A DNA stretch of 64,000 bases, taken from positions 13,804 to 77,803 of the forward strand of contig CAJUNX010000013.1 in the NCBI GenBank assembly GCA_910587865.1, written 5' to 3'. Below the pieces are notes generated by a model. The model saw nothing but the letters and a program-made list of their open reading frames with translations, was not told where the DNA came from and made no database searches. The position numbers and the translations under genes were made by a program. Positions 8,185 to 16,924 of this stretch are shown in pieces (the stretch's first letter is position 1; each line of letters begins with the position of its first letter). Source of the DNA: an uncultured Roseburia sp. (lineage in GTDB: Bacteria > Bacillota > Clostridia > Lachnospirales > Lachnospiraceae).

Positions 8185-10329
8185 ATGGCAGAGAACAGGA
8201 GTCAGGAAAAGAACGGGCAGCGGCAGCAGGATGTCAATCAGCTGCTTCAGGTTCGTTACGACAAGCTGCATGAGCTGCAGGAGAACGGAAAGAACCCGTT
8301 TCTGATCACACGGTATGATGTGACAAATCATTCGACGGATATCGTTGAACGGTTTGAGGAACTGGAAAATACCGTGGTTTCCATTGCAGGACGAATGCTT
8401 TTTAAACGCGTCATGGGCAAGGCATCCTTCTGCAATATCCAGGATCTGAAAGGAAGCATCCAGATCTATGTGGCGCGGGACGCCGTCGGCGGGGAGGCGT
8501 ATGCGGACTTTAAGAAATATGACGTCGGCGATATCCTTGGAGTGAAGGGACAGGTCTTTAAGACGAAGACCGGTGAGATTTCCATCCACGCGTCGGAGAT
8601 GACACTGCTCTCGAAGAGTCTGCAGATTCTTCCGGAAAAATTTCACGGGCTGACCGATACCGACATGCGTTACCGTCAGAGATATGTCGATCTGATCATG
8701 AATGAGGAGGTCAGGGATACCTTTGTGAAGCGCTCGAAGGTGATCAGCACGATCCGCAGATACTTAGACGGACAGGGATTTATGGAGGTGGAGACACCCA
8801 TGCTTGTCTCGAATGCCGGCGGGGCAGCCGCGAGACCGTTTGAGACGCATTTTAACGCGCTTGATGAGGATCTTCGCCTGCGGATTTCCCTCGAGCTTTA
8901 CCTGAAGCGCCTGATTGTCGGCGGGATGGAGCGTGTCTATGAGATCGGGCGTGTGTTCCGCAATGAGGGGCTTGACACGAGGCACAATCCGGAGTTCACG
9001 CTGATGGAGCTCTATCAGGCATACACGGATTACCACGGCATGATGGATCTGACCGAGAATCTCTACCGCTATGTGGCAAAGGAGGTGACCGGCTCCGAGC
9101 AGATCACCTACGGGGAGCACACGATGGACCTCTCAAAACCGTTTGAGCGGATCACGATGGTCGATGCGGTGAAAAAGTATTCCGGCGTGGATTTTCATGA
9201 GGTAAAGGACACGGCGGAGGCGAAGGCGCTTGCGAAGGAGCACCACATTGAGTACGAAGAGCATCATAAGAAGGGTGATATCCTGAATCTGTTTTTTGAG
9301 ACCTATGTGGAGGAGCATCTGATTCAACCGACGTTTGTCATGGATCATCCGATTGAGATTTCGCCCCTGACGAAAATGAAGCCGGACAATCCCGAATACG
9401 TGGAGCGTTTTGAGTTTTTCATGAACGGCTGGGAGATGGCAAATGCCTATTCCGAGTTAAACGATCCGGAGGATCAGAGACGTCGTTTTGAGGCGCAGGA
9501 GGCGCTTCTGGCAGCCGGAGATGACGAGGCGAATCACACGGACGAGGATTTCTTAAATGCACTGTGCATCGGTATGCCGCCGACCGGAGGGATCGGATTC
9601 GGAATTGACCGCATGGTGATGATGATGACAAACTCGCCGGCGATCCGCGACGTGCTGCTCTTCCCCACGATGAAGAGTCTGGATAAAAAGCCGTCCGGTC
9701 AGACAAAGGCTGCAAAGACGGAGGTTCCCGGGGCGGGAAAGCGCAGCAGCATCACCAGAGAACAGGCGTTGGATCTGCTGAAAAAATATAACAAAGAACC
9801 GTTCCATATCCAGCATGCACTGACGGTCGAGGGTGTGATGCGCTGGTATGCAAAGGAGCTGGGCTTTGCCGCGGAAGAAGAGTTCTGGGGGATCACCGGG
9901 CTTTTGCACGATATTGATTTTGAACTTTACCCGGAGGAGCACTGCCGGAAGGCGCCGGAGCTTCTGCGTGAGGCGGGGGTGAGCGAGGACATGATCTATG
10001 CGGTCTGTTCCCACGGTTACGGGCTCTGCAGTGACCTGGAGCCAAAGCTTGAGATGGAAAACGTTCTCTTTGCGTCGGACGAGCTGACCGGGCTGATCTG
10101 GTCGTGTGCGCTGATGCGGCCCTCGAAGAGCACGATGGATCTCGAGGTGAAAAGCCTGAAGAAAAAGTTTAAGGACAAACGTTTCGCGGCGGGATGCTCA
10201 AGAGAGGTCATCGCGCAGGGCGCAGAGCGTCTCGGATGGGAACTGGACGATTTGTTCGACAGGACGATTCGGGCAATGAGAAGCTGTGAGACATCAGTAG
10301 CGGAGGAGATGGCGAAGATTTCTGACTGA
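8185..10329 (+). CDS. lysS: Lysyl-tRNA synthetase (class II) fused to a C-terminal HD-domain
   Basis: Residues about 20-500 are a full class II LysRS: OB-fold anticodon domain (about 55-165), catalytic core with motif 2 at EIGRVFRNEG (253-262) and motif 3 at GGIGFGIDR (468-476). At 714 residues the protein is about 200 longer than usual. After a Lys/Ser-rich linker (about 497-520) comes a second module (about 525-714) with the metal-binding pattern of HD phosphohydrolases: a histidine in HIQHAL (about 542), HD at 575-576 and a later conserved HGYG. Stand-alone HD proteins of this kind are common in Clostridia. The HD part could act on a nucleotide; its substrate is unknown. Confidence 0.93.
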   Translation: MAENRSQEKNGQRQQDVNQLLQVRYDKLHELQENGKNPFLITRYDVTNHSTDIVERFEELENTVVSIAGRMLFKRVMGKASFCNIQDLKGSIQIYVARDAVGGEAYADFKKYDVGDILGVKGQVFKTKTGEISIHASEMTLLSKSLQILPEKFHGLTDTDMRYRQRYVDLIMNEEVRDTFVKRSKVISTIRRYLDGQGFMEVETPMLVSNAGGAAARPFETHFNALDEDLRLRISLELYLKRLIVGGMERVYEIGRVFRNEGLDTRHNPEFTLMELYQAYTDYHGMMDLTENLYRYVAKEVTGSEQITYGEHTMDLSKPFERITMVDAVKKYSGVDFHEVKDTAEAKALAKEHHIEYEEHHKKGDILNLFFETYVEEHLIQPTFVMDHPIEISPLTKMKPDNPEYVERFEFFMNGWEMANAYSELNDPEDQRRRFEAQEALLAAGDDEANHTDEDFLNALCIGMPPTGGIGFGIDRMVMMMTNSPAIRDVLLFPTMKSLDKKPSGQTKAAKTEVPGAGKRSSITREQALDLLKKYNKEPFHIQHALTVEGVMRWYAKELGFAAEEEFWGITGLLHDIDFELYPEEHCRKAPELLREAGVSEDMIYAVCSHGYGLCSDLEPKLEMENVLFASDELTGLIWSCALMRPSKSTMDLEVKSLKKKFKDKRFAAGCSREVIAQGAERLGWELDDLFDRTIRAMRSCETSVAEEMAKISD

Positions 10330-10387
10330 GCGTCAGGGGCCGCCGGCTGACACTCGGAAACGGACCGCCGGGAAGGGAGAATAGAAT

Positions 10388-12202
10388 ATGAAGTATTTGT
10401 GTAACCCGGTCAACATCAATTATCGTTACCAGTTTAACAAAGACCCGCGGAGCGGCGGAAAGCTTGAGGTGTCGCGCGAGGCGGCAGATCCGTCGATGAT
10501 TTGTTTTCAGGGGAGATACTACATTTTTGCGTCCATGACGCTGGGCGTATGGGTGTCGGATGACCTTGTAAACTGGGAGAACCACAGGCTGCCGGATTAT
10601 CTGCCGCTGTATGATTATGCGCCGGATGTGCGGGTGGTCGGAGAATACGTTTATTTCTGCGCATCCAAAAGAGGTGAGATCTGCGACTACTACCGCACAA
10701 AGGATATTTTGGGCGGACCGTATGAAAAGATCGAAGGCACCTTTGATTTCTGGGACCCGAATCTGTTCCGCGATGACGACGGACGGCTTTATTTCTTTTG
10801 GGGCTGCACGAATACCGAGCCGATCTGGGGCGTTGAACTCGACCTGGAGACGATGCGGCCAAAGGGAGAGAAACAGGCGATGCTGTACGGCGACGCTTTT
10901 TCGAAAGGCTATGAGCGCGTCGGCGAGGATCACACAAAGCTCCCGTTAAACGACGAGCAGGTGGAGGCGGCCTTTGAGGAGTTTTTAAAGGCAAACGGAC
11001 AGACGGTGGACCAGATACCGGAAACCCTCGTCCCGCTGGCCAAAGGAATGCTCAGCAGCAAGCCGTATATCGAGGGCGCCTGGCTGGATAAATATAAGGG
11101 GAAATATTACCTCCAGTACGCCTGCCCGGGCGCGGAGTACAATACATATGCGGACGGCGTCTATGTGGCGGATCAGCCGTTAGGCCCGTATACGCTGGCG
11201 GAAAATAATCCGTATTCCTACAAGCCGGGCGGCTTTCTCCCGGGTGCGGGACACGGCTCCACGATGCGTGACGGCTGCGGAAACCTGTGGCACACTTCCA
11301 CGATGCGGATCAGCATGAACCATAAGTTCGAGCGGCGCGTCGGCATCTGGCCGGCAGGGTTTGATGCGGACGGGGAACTGTTCTGCAATCAGCGCTACGG
11401 GGACTGGCCGCTTGCCGTGACGGGTGAGACGCAGGATCCCTGGGCGGACCCGCAGTGGTATCTGTTAAGCTACGGAAAGAAAGCGACGGCGTCTTCCTCT
11501 GAGGAGGGGAAAGGCCCGGAGCTCGCAGTGGATGAAAATGTTCAGACCTGGTGGCGCGCGGCATCCGCGGAGCGCGGCGAGTGGCTGCAGGTGGATCTTG
11601 GAAAGGCTTATCCGGTGCATGCGGTTCAGATTAATTTTGCGGACGATAAGATCGAAATCCCGGTTCCGGGCGAGATGCACGAGCCGACACAGCGCTACAT
11701 CGACGGAGCGGATCACGTGACGCGCTGGGTGCTCGAGGGCTCCGCAGACGGGGAGAATTATTTTGTGATTGAGGATAAGTCCGATGCGGACACGGATCTG
11801 CCCCATGATCTGGTGGTACGCGAATCCGGCATAACAGCCAGGTATCTGAAGCTGACCGTCCATGCGGTGGCCTATGATCAGAAGCCCTGCATTTCGGGCC
11901 TGCGCGTATTCGGCGTGGGTGACGGTGAAAAGCCGCAGGCGCCGGTTTATACGGCGGTCCGTGAGAACGAGCTGGATATGAATGTGACGATCACGCCGGA
12001 CGGCGCGACGGGCTACAATATTCTCTGGGGCAGCAGCCCGGAGAAATTATATCACAGCTATATGGTATTCGGGACAAAGCAGAGAATCGGCGCGCTGGTG
12101 AAGGATCGGAACTATTACGTGCGTGTGGATGCGTTTAATGAAAACGGGATCACGAAGGGGGAGACCGTGCTGCTGAAAGAGGCTGTCGGATCCGTCCGGT
12201 AG
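10388..12202 (+). CDS. GH43-type glycosidase with F5/8-C (CBM32-like) and Fn3-like domains
   Basis: Residues about 1-350 form a family 43 five-bladed propeller: the first catalytic Asp region is ADPSMICF, the second acidic region WDPNLFRDDDG, and a Glu lies in IEGAWLDKYKG (about 226-236). Residues about 360-510 match a discoidin/F5-8C carbohydrate-binding fold (ASSSEEGKGPELAVDENVQTWW and later LKLTV), split here only by variable loops. The tail (about 515-604) resembles Fn3. No signal peptide is present, so it probably acts inside the cell on imported xylo- or arabino-oligosaccharides; this is inference. No sugar transporter is adjacent. A strong terminator follows. Confidence 0.85.
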   Translation: MKYLCNPVNINYRYQFNKDPRSGGKLEVSREAADPSMICFQGRYYIFASMTLGVWVSDDLVNWENHRLPDYLPLYDYAPDVRVVGEYVYFCASKRGEICDYYRTKDILGGPYEKIEGTFDFWDPNLFRDDDGRLYFFWGCTNTEPIWGVELDLETMRPKGEKQAMLYGDAFSKGYERVGEDHTKLPLNDEQVEAAFEEFLKANGQTVDQIPETLVPLAKGMLSSKPYIEGAWLDKYKGKYYLQYACPGAEYNTYADGVYVADQPLGPYTLAENNPYSYKPGGFLPGAGHGSTMRDGCGNLWHTSTMRISMNHKFERRVGIWPAGFDADGELFCNQRYGDWPLAVTGETQDPWADPQWYLLSYGKKATASSSEEGKGPELAVDENVQTWWRAASAERGEWLQVDLGKAYPVHAVQINFADDKIEIPVPGEMHEPTQRYIDGADHVTRWVLEGSADGENYFVIEDKSDADTDLPHDLVVRESGITARYLKLTVHAVAYDQKPCISGLRVFGVGDGEKPQAPVYTAVRENELDMNVTITPDGATGYNILWGSSPEKLYHSYMVFGTKQRIGALVKDRNYYVRVDAFNENGITKGETVLLKEAVGSVR

Positions 12203-12246
12203 CTGGCAAAAAGATATTGTGTAATCACAAAAAGAAAAAGAAAGAA

Positions 12247-12292
12247 AAATGCGTGAATTCGTCCCGGCGGGTTCACGCATTTCTTTTGTTTT
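12247..12292 (+). terminator. Rho-independent terminator after the GH43 gene
   Basis: Arms AAATGCGTGAA (12247-12257) and TTCACGCATTT (12272-12282) pair perfectly; CTTTTGTTTT follows. Confidence 0.9.
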
Positions 12293-12296
12293 CCCC

Positions 12297-12323
12297 TAAG
12301 GAAAATAGTAAACCATCCGATAT
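12297..12323 (+). promoter_or_regulatory. Sigma-28 (SigD/FliA-type) promoter of the flgM operon
   Basis: TAAG (12297-12300), 15 bases, then TCCGATAT (12316-12323), close to the known TAAA-N15-GCCGATAT form. It sits about 40 bases before flgM with no other candidate between, so the anti-sigma gene is under the sigma factor it inhibits. Confidence 0.8.
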
Positions 12324-12364
12324 AAAAACTAGAACATATTTCAGGGAAGAAAGGAGATGCCATT

Positions 12365-12643
12365 ATGCGTATAGAAGCTTATAATCAGGTGGCACAGGTA
12401 TATGGGACACACAAGAGTGCCGGAACAGCGAAGACTGCAAAGACGGCTGTGGGATATGACGAAGTGCAGATTTCCGCGATGGGCCGTGATTATCAGATCG
12501 CGAAGCAGGCAGTGGCGGACGCTCCGGATGTCAGGGAAGACAGGGTCGCAGAAGTTGCGGCAAAGGTGAATTCCGCCCGTTATGAGGTCAGCACGGAGGA
12601 CTTTGCGTGCAGACTGTGGGAAAAATACCAGTTGACAATGTGA
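12365..12643 (+). CDS. flgM: Anti-sigma-28 factor FlgM
   Basis: FlgM binds sigma-28 and holds late flagellar transcription until the hook is complete. The 92-residue product shows the family layout: MRIEAYNQV start, a disordered Ala/Thr/Lys-rich N-terminal half, and a helical sigma-binding C-terminal half with a VNSARYEVSTEDFACRLWEK-type segment. An AAGGAG site precedes the ATG. It heads the operon flgM-flgN-flgK-flgK-flgL and lies downstream of a sigma-28 promoter. Confidence 0.9.
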   Translation: MRIEAYNQVAQVYGTHKSAGTAKTAKTAVGYDEVQISAMGRDYQIAKQAVADAPDVREDRVAEVAAKVNSARYEVSTEDFACRLWEKYQLTM

Positions 12644-12661
12644 TAGAAATGAGGGCAGACT

Positions 12662-13174
12662 GTGGCAAGTTTAATGGAAGAGCTTTTGGATGTTCTGGGT
12701 GAGGAAGAGCAGCAGTATCAGGTCCTGATCGCCTTAAGCGACATCAAGAGACAGGCAGTGATCAAGGCGGATATCGCCAGGCTTGGAGAGGTGACGGTTC
12801 AGGAGCAGGACGCGGCGAGCGCGCTTCTGAATCTTTCCAATAAGAGGACACGCGTGCTTGGCGATATGGCGACGGTTCTGGGCAGGGATCCGGAGGAGAT
12901 GACGATCAATAAGATGATCGGCTATCTTGAGAATCAGCCGGAAGAACAGAAGCGGCTGATCGCGCGTCGTGACAGTCTGCTGGAAGCCGGTACACAGATG
13001 CGGATTCTGAACCGGCAGAATGAGGAATTACTGCAACAGGCATTGGAAATGGTGGAATTCGACCTTACGCTGTTACGAAGTATGCGGCAGGCGCCAGAAA
13101 CGGCCAACTATGATAAGAATGCCTATAATACCGGCGAACTTCTGGGCGGCAGCGCCTTTGACGCCAGGCAATAA
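12662..13174 (+). CDS. flgN: FlgN-type export chaperone for hook-filament junction proteins
   Basis: A 170-residue, almost wholly helical cytoplasmic protein with the FlgN pattern: repeated Leu/Glu heptads, a QEQ...L segment, and NRQNEELLQQALEMVEF near residues 118-134. FlgN binds FlgK and FlgL and delivers them to the flagellar export gate; both are encoded directly downstream. The start is GTG at 12662, supported by GAGG at 12651-12654 with 7-base spacing. It follows flgM by 18 bases. Confidence 0.87.
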   Translation: MASLMEELLDVLGEEEQQYQVLIALSDIKRQAVIKADIARLGEVTVQEQDAASALLNLSNKRTRVLGDMATVLGRDPEEMTINKMIGYLENQPEEQKRLIARRDSLLEAGTQMRILNRQNEELLQQALEMVEFDLTLLRSMRQAPETANYDKNAYNTGELLGGSAFDARQ

Positions 13175-13197
13175 CAGATGGAGGAGGAAAAACTGCC

Positions 13198-15009
13198 ATG
13201 GGTAATGGATTTGGAGCATTATACGTAGGCGTGGCTGGTCTGCAGAGCAGCCAGAACGCGCTGAATACGACGGCGAATAATCTGGCGAATGTAGATACCG
13301 CCGGTTATGTCCGTCAGCGGGTACTGTTCGCGGACCGCAATTATGTGACGTTTAATACCACAGCGTCAATCAGCAAGCAGCAGTCAGGGCTTGGCGTTAA
13401 GATCGGCGATGTGATACATACAAGAGATATTTTCTTAGACAGATCTTACCGTACCGAGTCGGGACGTCAGGCATTCTATGCGGCGAGTTATGAAGCGGTG
13501 TCGGAGGTGGAAACCTACTATCAGGAGATGGAGGGAGAAGCATTCCAGGGAGCGCTGCAGGATTTCTGGACATCGTTCCAGGAGCTTTATAAGGCGCCGG
13601 ACGACAGCATTTATCAGAACCTTGTGATTCAGAAAGCACAGCTTTTCTTAAGCCGTGCATCTGCCGTCTATTCGGGACTGCAGGGATATCAGCTGAATAT
13701 CAACAAGCAGATATCGGATGATATCGATACGATCAACGAGCTCGGCAAGAGCATCCACGAGCTGAACGAACAGATTCAGAAGGTGGAGGCGGCCGATATC
13801 GAGACGGCCATGACGCTGCGCGATGCCAGGGATCAGGCGCTTGACGAACTCTCAAGCCTTGTGTCGATTTCGTATCATGAGCTGGAGAACGGCGCTGTGC
13901 GTGTGAATATCGAGGGCACGGAGTTTGTCGGCAAGGACTGGTTTTACGCGATCGAGAAGCGGGAGGATCCGACAAACGGATTTATCACCCCCTACTGGGC
14001 GCATCTTTCCAATGAGGAAAAAGGAGAATATATTGATGTCTTTAATCTGAAAGGAGAGATTTCCTCGGCGAATCAGAATGACATCGGTGAGCTGAAAGCG
14101 CTTCTCCTTGCGAGAGGAGACTATGCGGCCAACTATACCCATGTGACCGGGATGGACCGGGATGAGTATAATAATACGACCGGTATGTCGGTGATGCTGA
14201 TCGCGGAAGCGGAGTTGGATCAGCTGATTCACGGGATTGTGACGGCGATCAACGATACGCTGTGTCCCAATGTTTCCGCGAGCGGTTTTATTAAGGATGT
14301 GACAGGCGGGGCCGGCGGTACTGTGACGGCCACGACGGCGGACGGCAGACAGATCACGATCGGACCGAATACAAAGATCCTTGACACGGAGAACTGTTCC
14401 TTCGGCTCGGACGGCAAACTGCCGCCCCAGGAGCTGTTTACCCGGATCGGCACGGAGCGGTACACCACGGCAACCTGTGCGGTGACCGATGCGAACGGCA
14501 ACCCGGTGCTTGATGCGAACGGCAATCCGGTTACAAAGGAAGTATATATCTACAATGAAGAAGATCCTTCGGATACCACGCGTCAGTATACGTTAAAGAG
14601 CTTAAGTGTCAATGAAGCTCTCATTGTAAAAGAAAGTCTGCTTCCTCATTTGAAACAGAACGGAAACAAGTGGGATGTGAACTACGAGATGGCATCGAAG
14701 CTGGCATCGATCTGGGATGAGGAGCGGATTTCGCTGAATCCGAACGATACAAAGCCCTGCACCTTCAAGGATTACTACAAAGCCATGATCGGTGAGATGG
14801 GGACGCTCGGCGATGTCTACGGCTCTACGGCATCAAACCTGGCCGGGACGGTCGAATCAGTGGACAACAAGCGCCAGCAGGTCTTCGGCGTGTCTTCGGA
14901 CGAGGAGCTGACATATATGATCCGGTTTCAGAATGCCTACAATGCGTCGAGCCGTTTTATCAATGTAGTCGACGAGATGATTGAGCATCTGATTACACAG
15001 CTCGGTTAA
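13198..15009 (+). CDS. flgK: Flagellar hook-associated protein FlgK (HAP1), copy 1
   Basis: FlgK joins the hook to the filament. The 603-residue product has the conserved N-terminal rod-type segment (ALNTTANNLANVDTAGYVRQ, residues about 20-39) and the C-terminal D0 helix (MIRFQNAYNASSRFINVVDE, about 572-591). A variable middle (about 330-450) includes two copies of an eight-residue DANGNPV(L/T) unit (nt 14488-14535). A GGAGGA site precedes the ATG. A second FlgK-like gene follows after 29 bases, so this genome has two paralogues in tandem. Confidence 0.95.
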   Translation: MGNGFGALYVGVAGLQSSQNALNTTANNLANVDTAGYVRQRVLFADRNYVTFNTTASISKQQSGLGVKIGDVIHTRDIFLDRSYRTESGRQAFYAASYEAVSEVETYYQEMEGEAFQGALQDFWTSFQELYKAPDDSIYQNLVIQKAQLFLSRASAVYSGLQGYQLNINKQISDDIDTINELGKSIHELNEQIQKVEAADIETAMTLRDARDQALDELSSLVSISYHELENGAVRVNIEGTEFVGKDWFYAIEKREDPTNGFITPYWAHLSNEEKGEYIDVFNLKGEISSANQNDIGELKALLLARGDYAANYTHVTGMDRDEYNNTTGMSVMLIAEAELDQLIHGIVTAINDTLCPNVSASGFIKDVTGGAGGTVTATTADGRQITIGPNTKILDTENCSFGSDGKLPPQELFTRIGTERYTTATCAVTDANGNPVLDANGNPVTKEVYIYNEEDPSDTTRQYTLKSLSVNEALIVKESLLPHLKQNGNKWDVNYEMASKLASIWDEERISLNPNDTKPCTFKDYYKAMIGEMGTLGDVYGSTASNLAGTVESVDNKRQQVFGVSSDEELTYMIRFQNAYNASSRFINVVDEMIEHLITQLG

Positions 15010-15038
15010 AGCCGGACGGAACAGAAAGAGGGGTATCT

Positions 15039-16913
15039 ATGCCATCTACATTTTTTGGACTGACAATTGCTTCTTCCGGTCTGAATGCGTACCAGATTGC
15101 GCTGAATACGACCGCGAATAATATATCGAACCTGCGAACGGTGGGCTATTCGAGACAGCAGGCAAACCGTGTTGCATCCGACGCGCTTCGCGTATGCGCG
15201 AAATACGGAAGCACGGGCACCGGTGTCACCACCACCGAGATCAAACAGATCCGCAACGAATACTACGATCAGAAGTACTGGTATAACCAGTCGTCCGTGG
15301 GTCTTTATGAGACACGCTTGGATTATCTGCTTCAGATTGAGAATTATTTCCTGGACGACGGGGAAGACGCCAACGGGATGAAGGGATTTAATACGATTTT
15401 CGACAGTATGTTCCGCGCTTTGGATACATTAAAGCACAGTGCGGCGGACACGGAAGTCAGGCAGCAGTTTATCGGAAAATCCCAGAATCTCATGACGTAT
15501 TTTAACAGTGTATCGCTGGGACTCCGGCAGATTCAGAGCAGCACAAACGACGAGATCCGCGCGACGGTACAGAATATCAATGCCATTGCGGAAAAGATCG
15601 CGATTCTGAATAAGCAGATTAATATCATCGAGGTGCAGGGCGGATATGCCAATGAGCTGCGGGATCAGAGAGCGCTGCTTGTCGATGAGCTCTCGAAGAT
15701 CGTGCCGACCGAGGTTTCCGAGGTTCCGGTGAAAAACACCAATTATCCGGATATGCAGATCGGATCCAATTACTATACGGTAAAGATCGGCGGTCAGCTG
15801 CTGGTGCGGACGGACGAATACACGACACTGGAGTGCCGCGTGAGAGAGGAAAAGATCAACCAGTCCGATATTGACGGATTGTATGACGTGATCTGGTCCG
15901 ATACGGGCAATTCATTCCGCGCAGGCGGGGATTCCATGTCGGGAACGCTCAAGGCGCTGTTTGACATCCGGGACGGCAATAATGCGGAGAATTTTACGGG
16001 CGCGATCGAGGCGACCTCGGGCAACACGATCCGGGTGACCAATCCGTCCATCACGGCGATCGAGGCGATGAATATGCCGGAAAGCGGTCTGCTGACGATC
16101 AACGGGAAGAATTATAAATACATTGATTTTGAATTTGAATACGAGAAAGATGCGGAAGGGAATTATTCGATTACGTCGTACACCTTTAGGCTCGAGGATA
16201 CGCTGACCACAGAGGATCAGAGCAAGATGCGCGGCAGAACCGTTTCGATCGGTTCCGCGGTGGACTCGATGGGGATCCCGTACTATATGGCGCAGATGAA
16301 CATGTTCCTGCGAAGCTTCTCAAAGAAGTTTAACGATGTGTTAAAGCAGGGTGTGGACTTAAGCGGAAACAAGACGGATTATTACTCGTTTTTCACGAAT
16401 ACAAAAACGTCGGACAAAACGGAGTTTAATTTCTCCGATCAGGATTTCCCGGCAGGAACGGATAAAATCACGTTAAAGTCCAGTTCGGACAGCTATTACC
16501 GGATGACGGCGTACGGCGTGCACGTTTCGGATGCCTGCGTCAGAGACCCGGATAAACTGTCCACCACGGTGGATATTGCCGGAAAGAACGGTGTCGATGC
16601 ATATGAACTGCTGGATGAACTTTCCAAGCTGGAGAAGGACACCATTGTATACCGCGGCGGCAACGCGGCCGGTTTCCTGAAGTGTATCATCACCGACATT
16701 TCAGTGGATACGCAGGAGTCAAAGATTTTTTATCAGAATTACTCCAATATATCCGAAACGATTGACAATCAGCGGATGTCTGTTTCGGGTGTGGATGAAG
16801 ACGAAGAAGCGCTTGACCTGATCCGGTTTCAGAATGCATATAACCTGTCGTCAAAGATGATTTCCATCATGACAGAGCTCTATGACAGACTGATCCTGCA
16901 GACCGGCGTATAG
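15039..16913 (+). CDS. flgK: FlgK-type hook-associated protein, copy 2
   Basis: A 624-residue paralogue of the preceding gene, well diverged but with both terminal signatures: IALNTTANNISNLRTVGYSR (residues about 22-41) and LIRFQNAYNLSSKMISIMTE (about 595-614). It lacks the first copy's repeat insertion and has its own variable middle. Both terminal export and assembly regions look intact, so it should be secreted. It may form a second junction layer or serve an alternative filament; that is inference. flgL begins 11 bases later. Confidence 0.92.
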   Translation: MPSTFFGLTIASSGLNAYQIALNTTANNISNLRTVGYSRQQANRVASDALRVCAKYGSTGTGVTTTEIKQIRNEYYDQKYWYNQSSVGLYETRLDYLLQIENYFLDDGEDANGMKGFNTIFDSMFRALDTLKHSAADTEVRQQFIGKSQNLMTYFNSVSLGLRQIQSSTNDEIRATVQNINAIAEKIAILNKQINIIEVQGGYANELRDQRALLVDELSKIVPTEVSEVPVKNTNYPDMQIGSNYYTVKIGGQLLVRTDEYTTLECRVREEKINQSDIDGLYDVIWSDTGNSFRAGGDSMSGTLKALFDIRDGNNAENFTGAIEATSGNTIRVTNPSITAIEAMNMPESGLLTINGKNYKYIDFEFEYEKDAEGNYSITSYTFRLEDTLTTEDQSKMRGRTVSIGSAVDSMGIPYYMAQMNMFLRSFSKKFNDVLKQGVDLSGNKTDYYSFFTNTKTSDKTEFNFSDQDFPAGTDKITLKSSSDSYYRMTAYGVHVSDACVRDPDKLSTTVDIAGKNGVDAYELLDELSKLEKDTIVYRGGNAAGFLKCIITDISVDTQESKIFYQNYSNISETIDNQRMSVSGVDEDEEALDLIRFQNAYNLSSKMISIMTELYDRLILQTGV

Positions 16914-16924
16914 GAGGAGAACAG

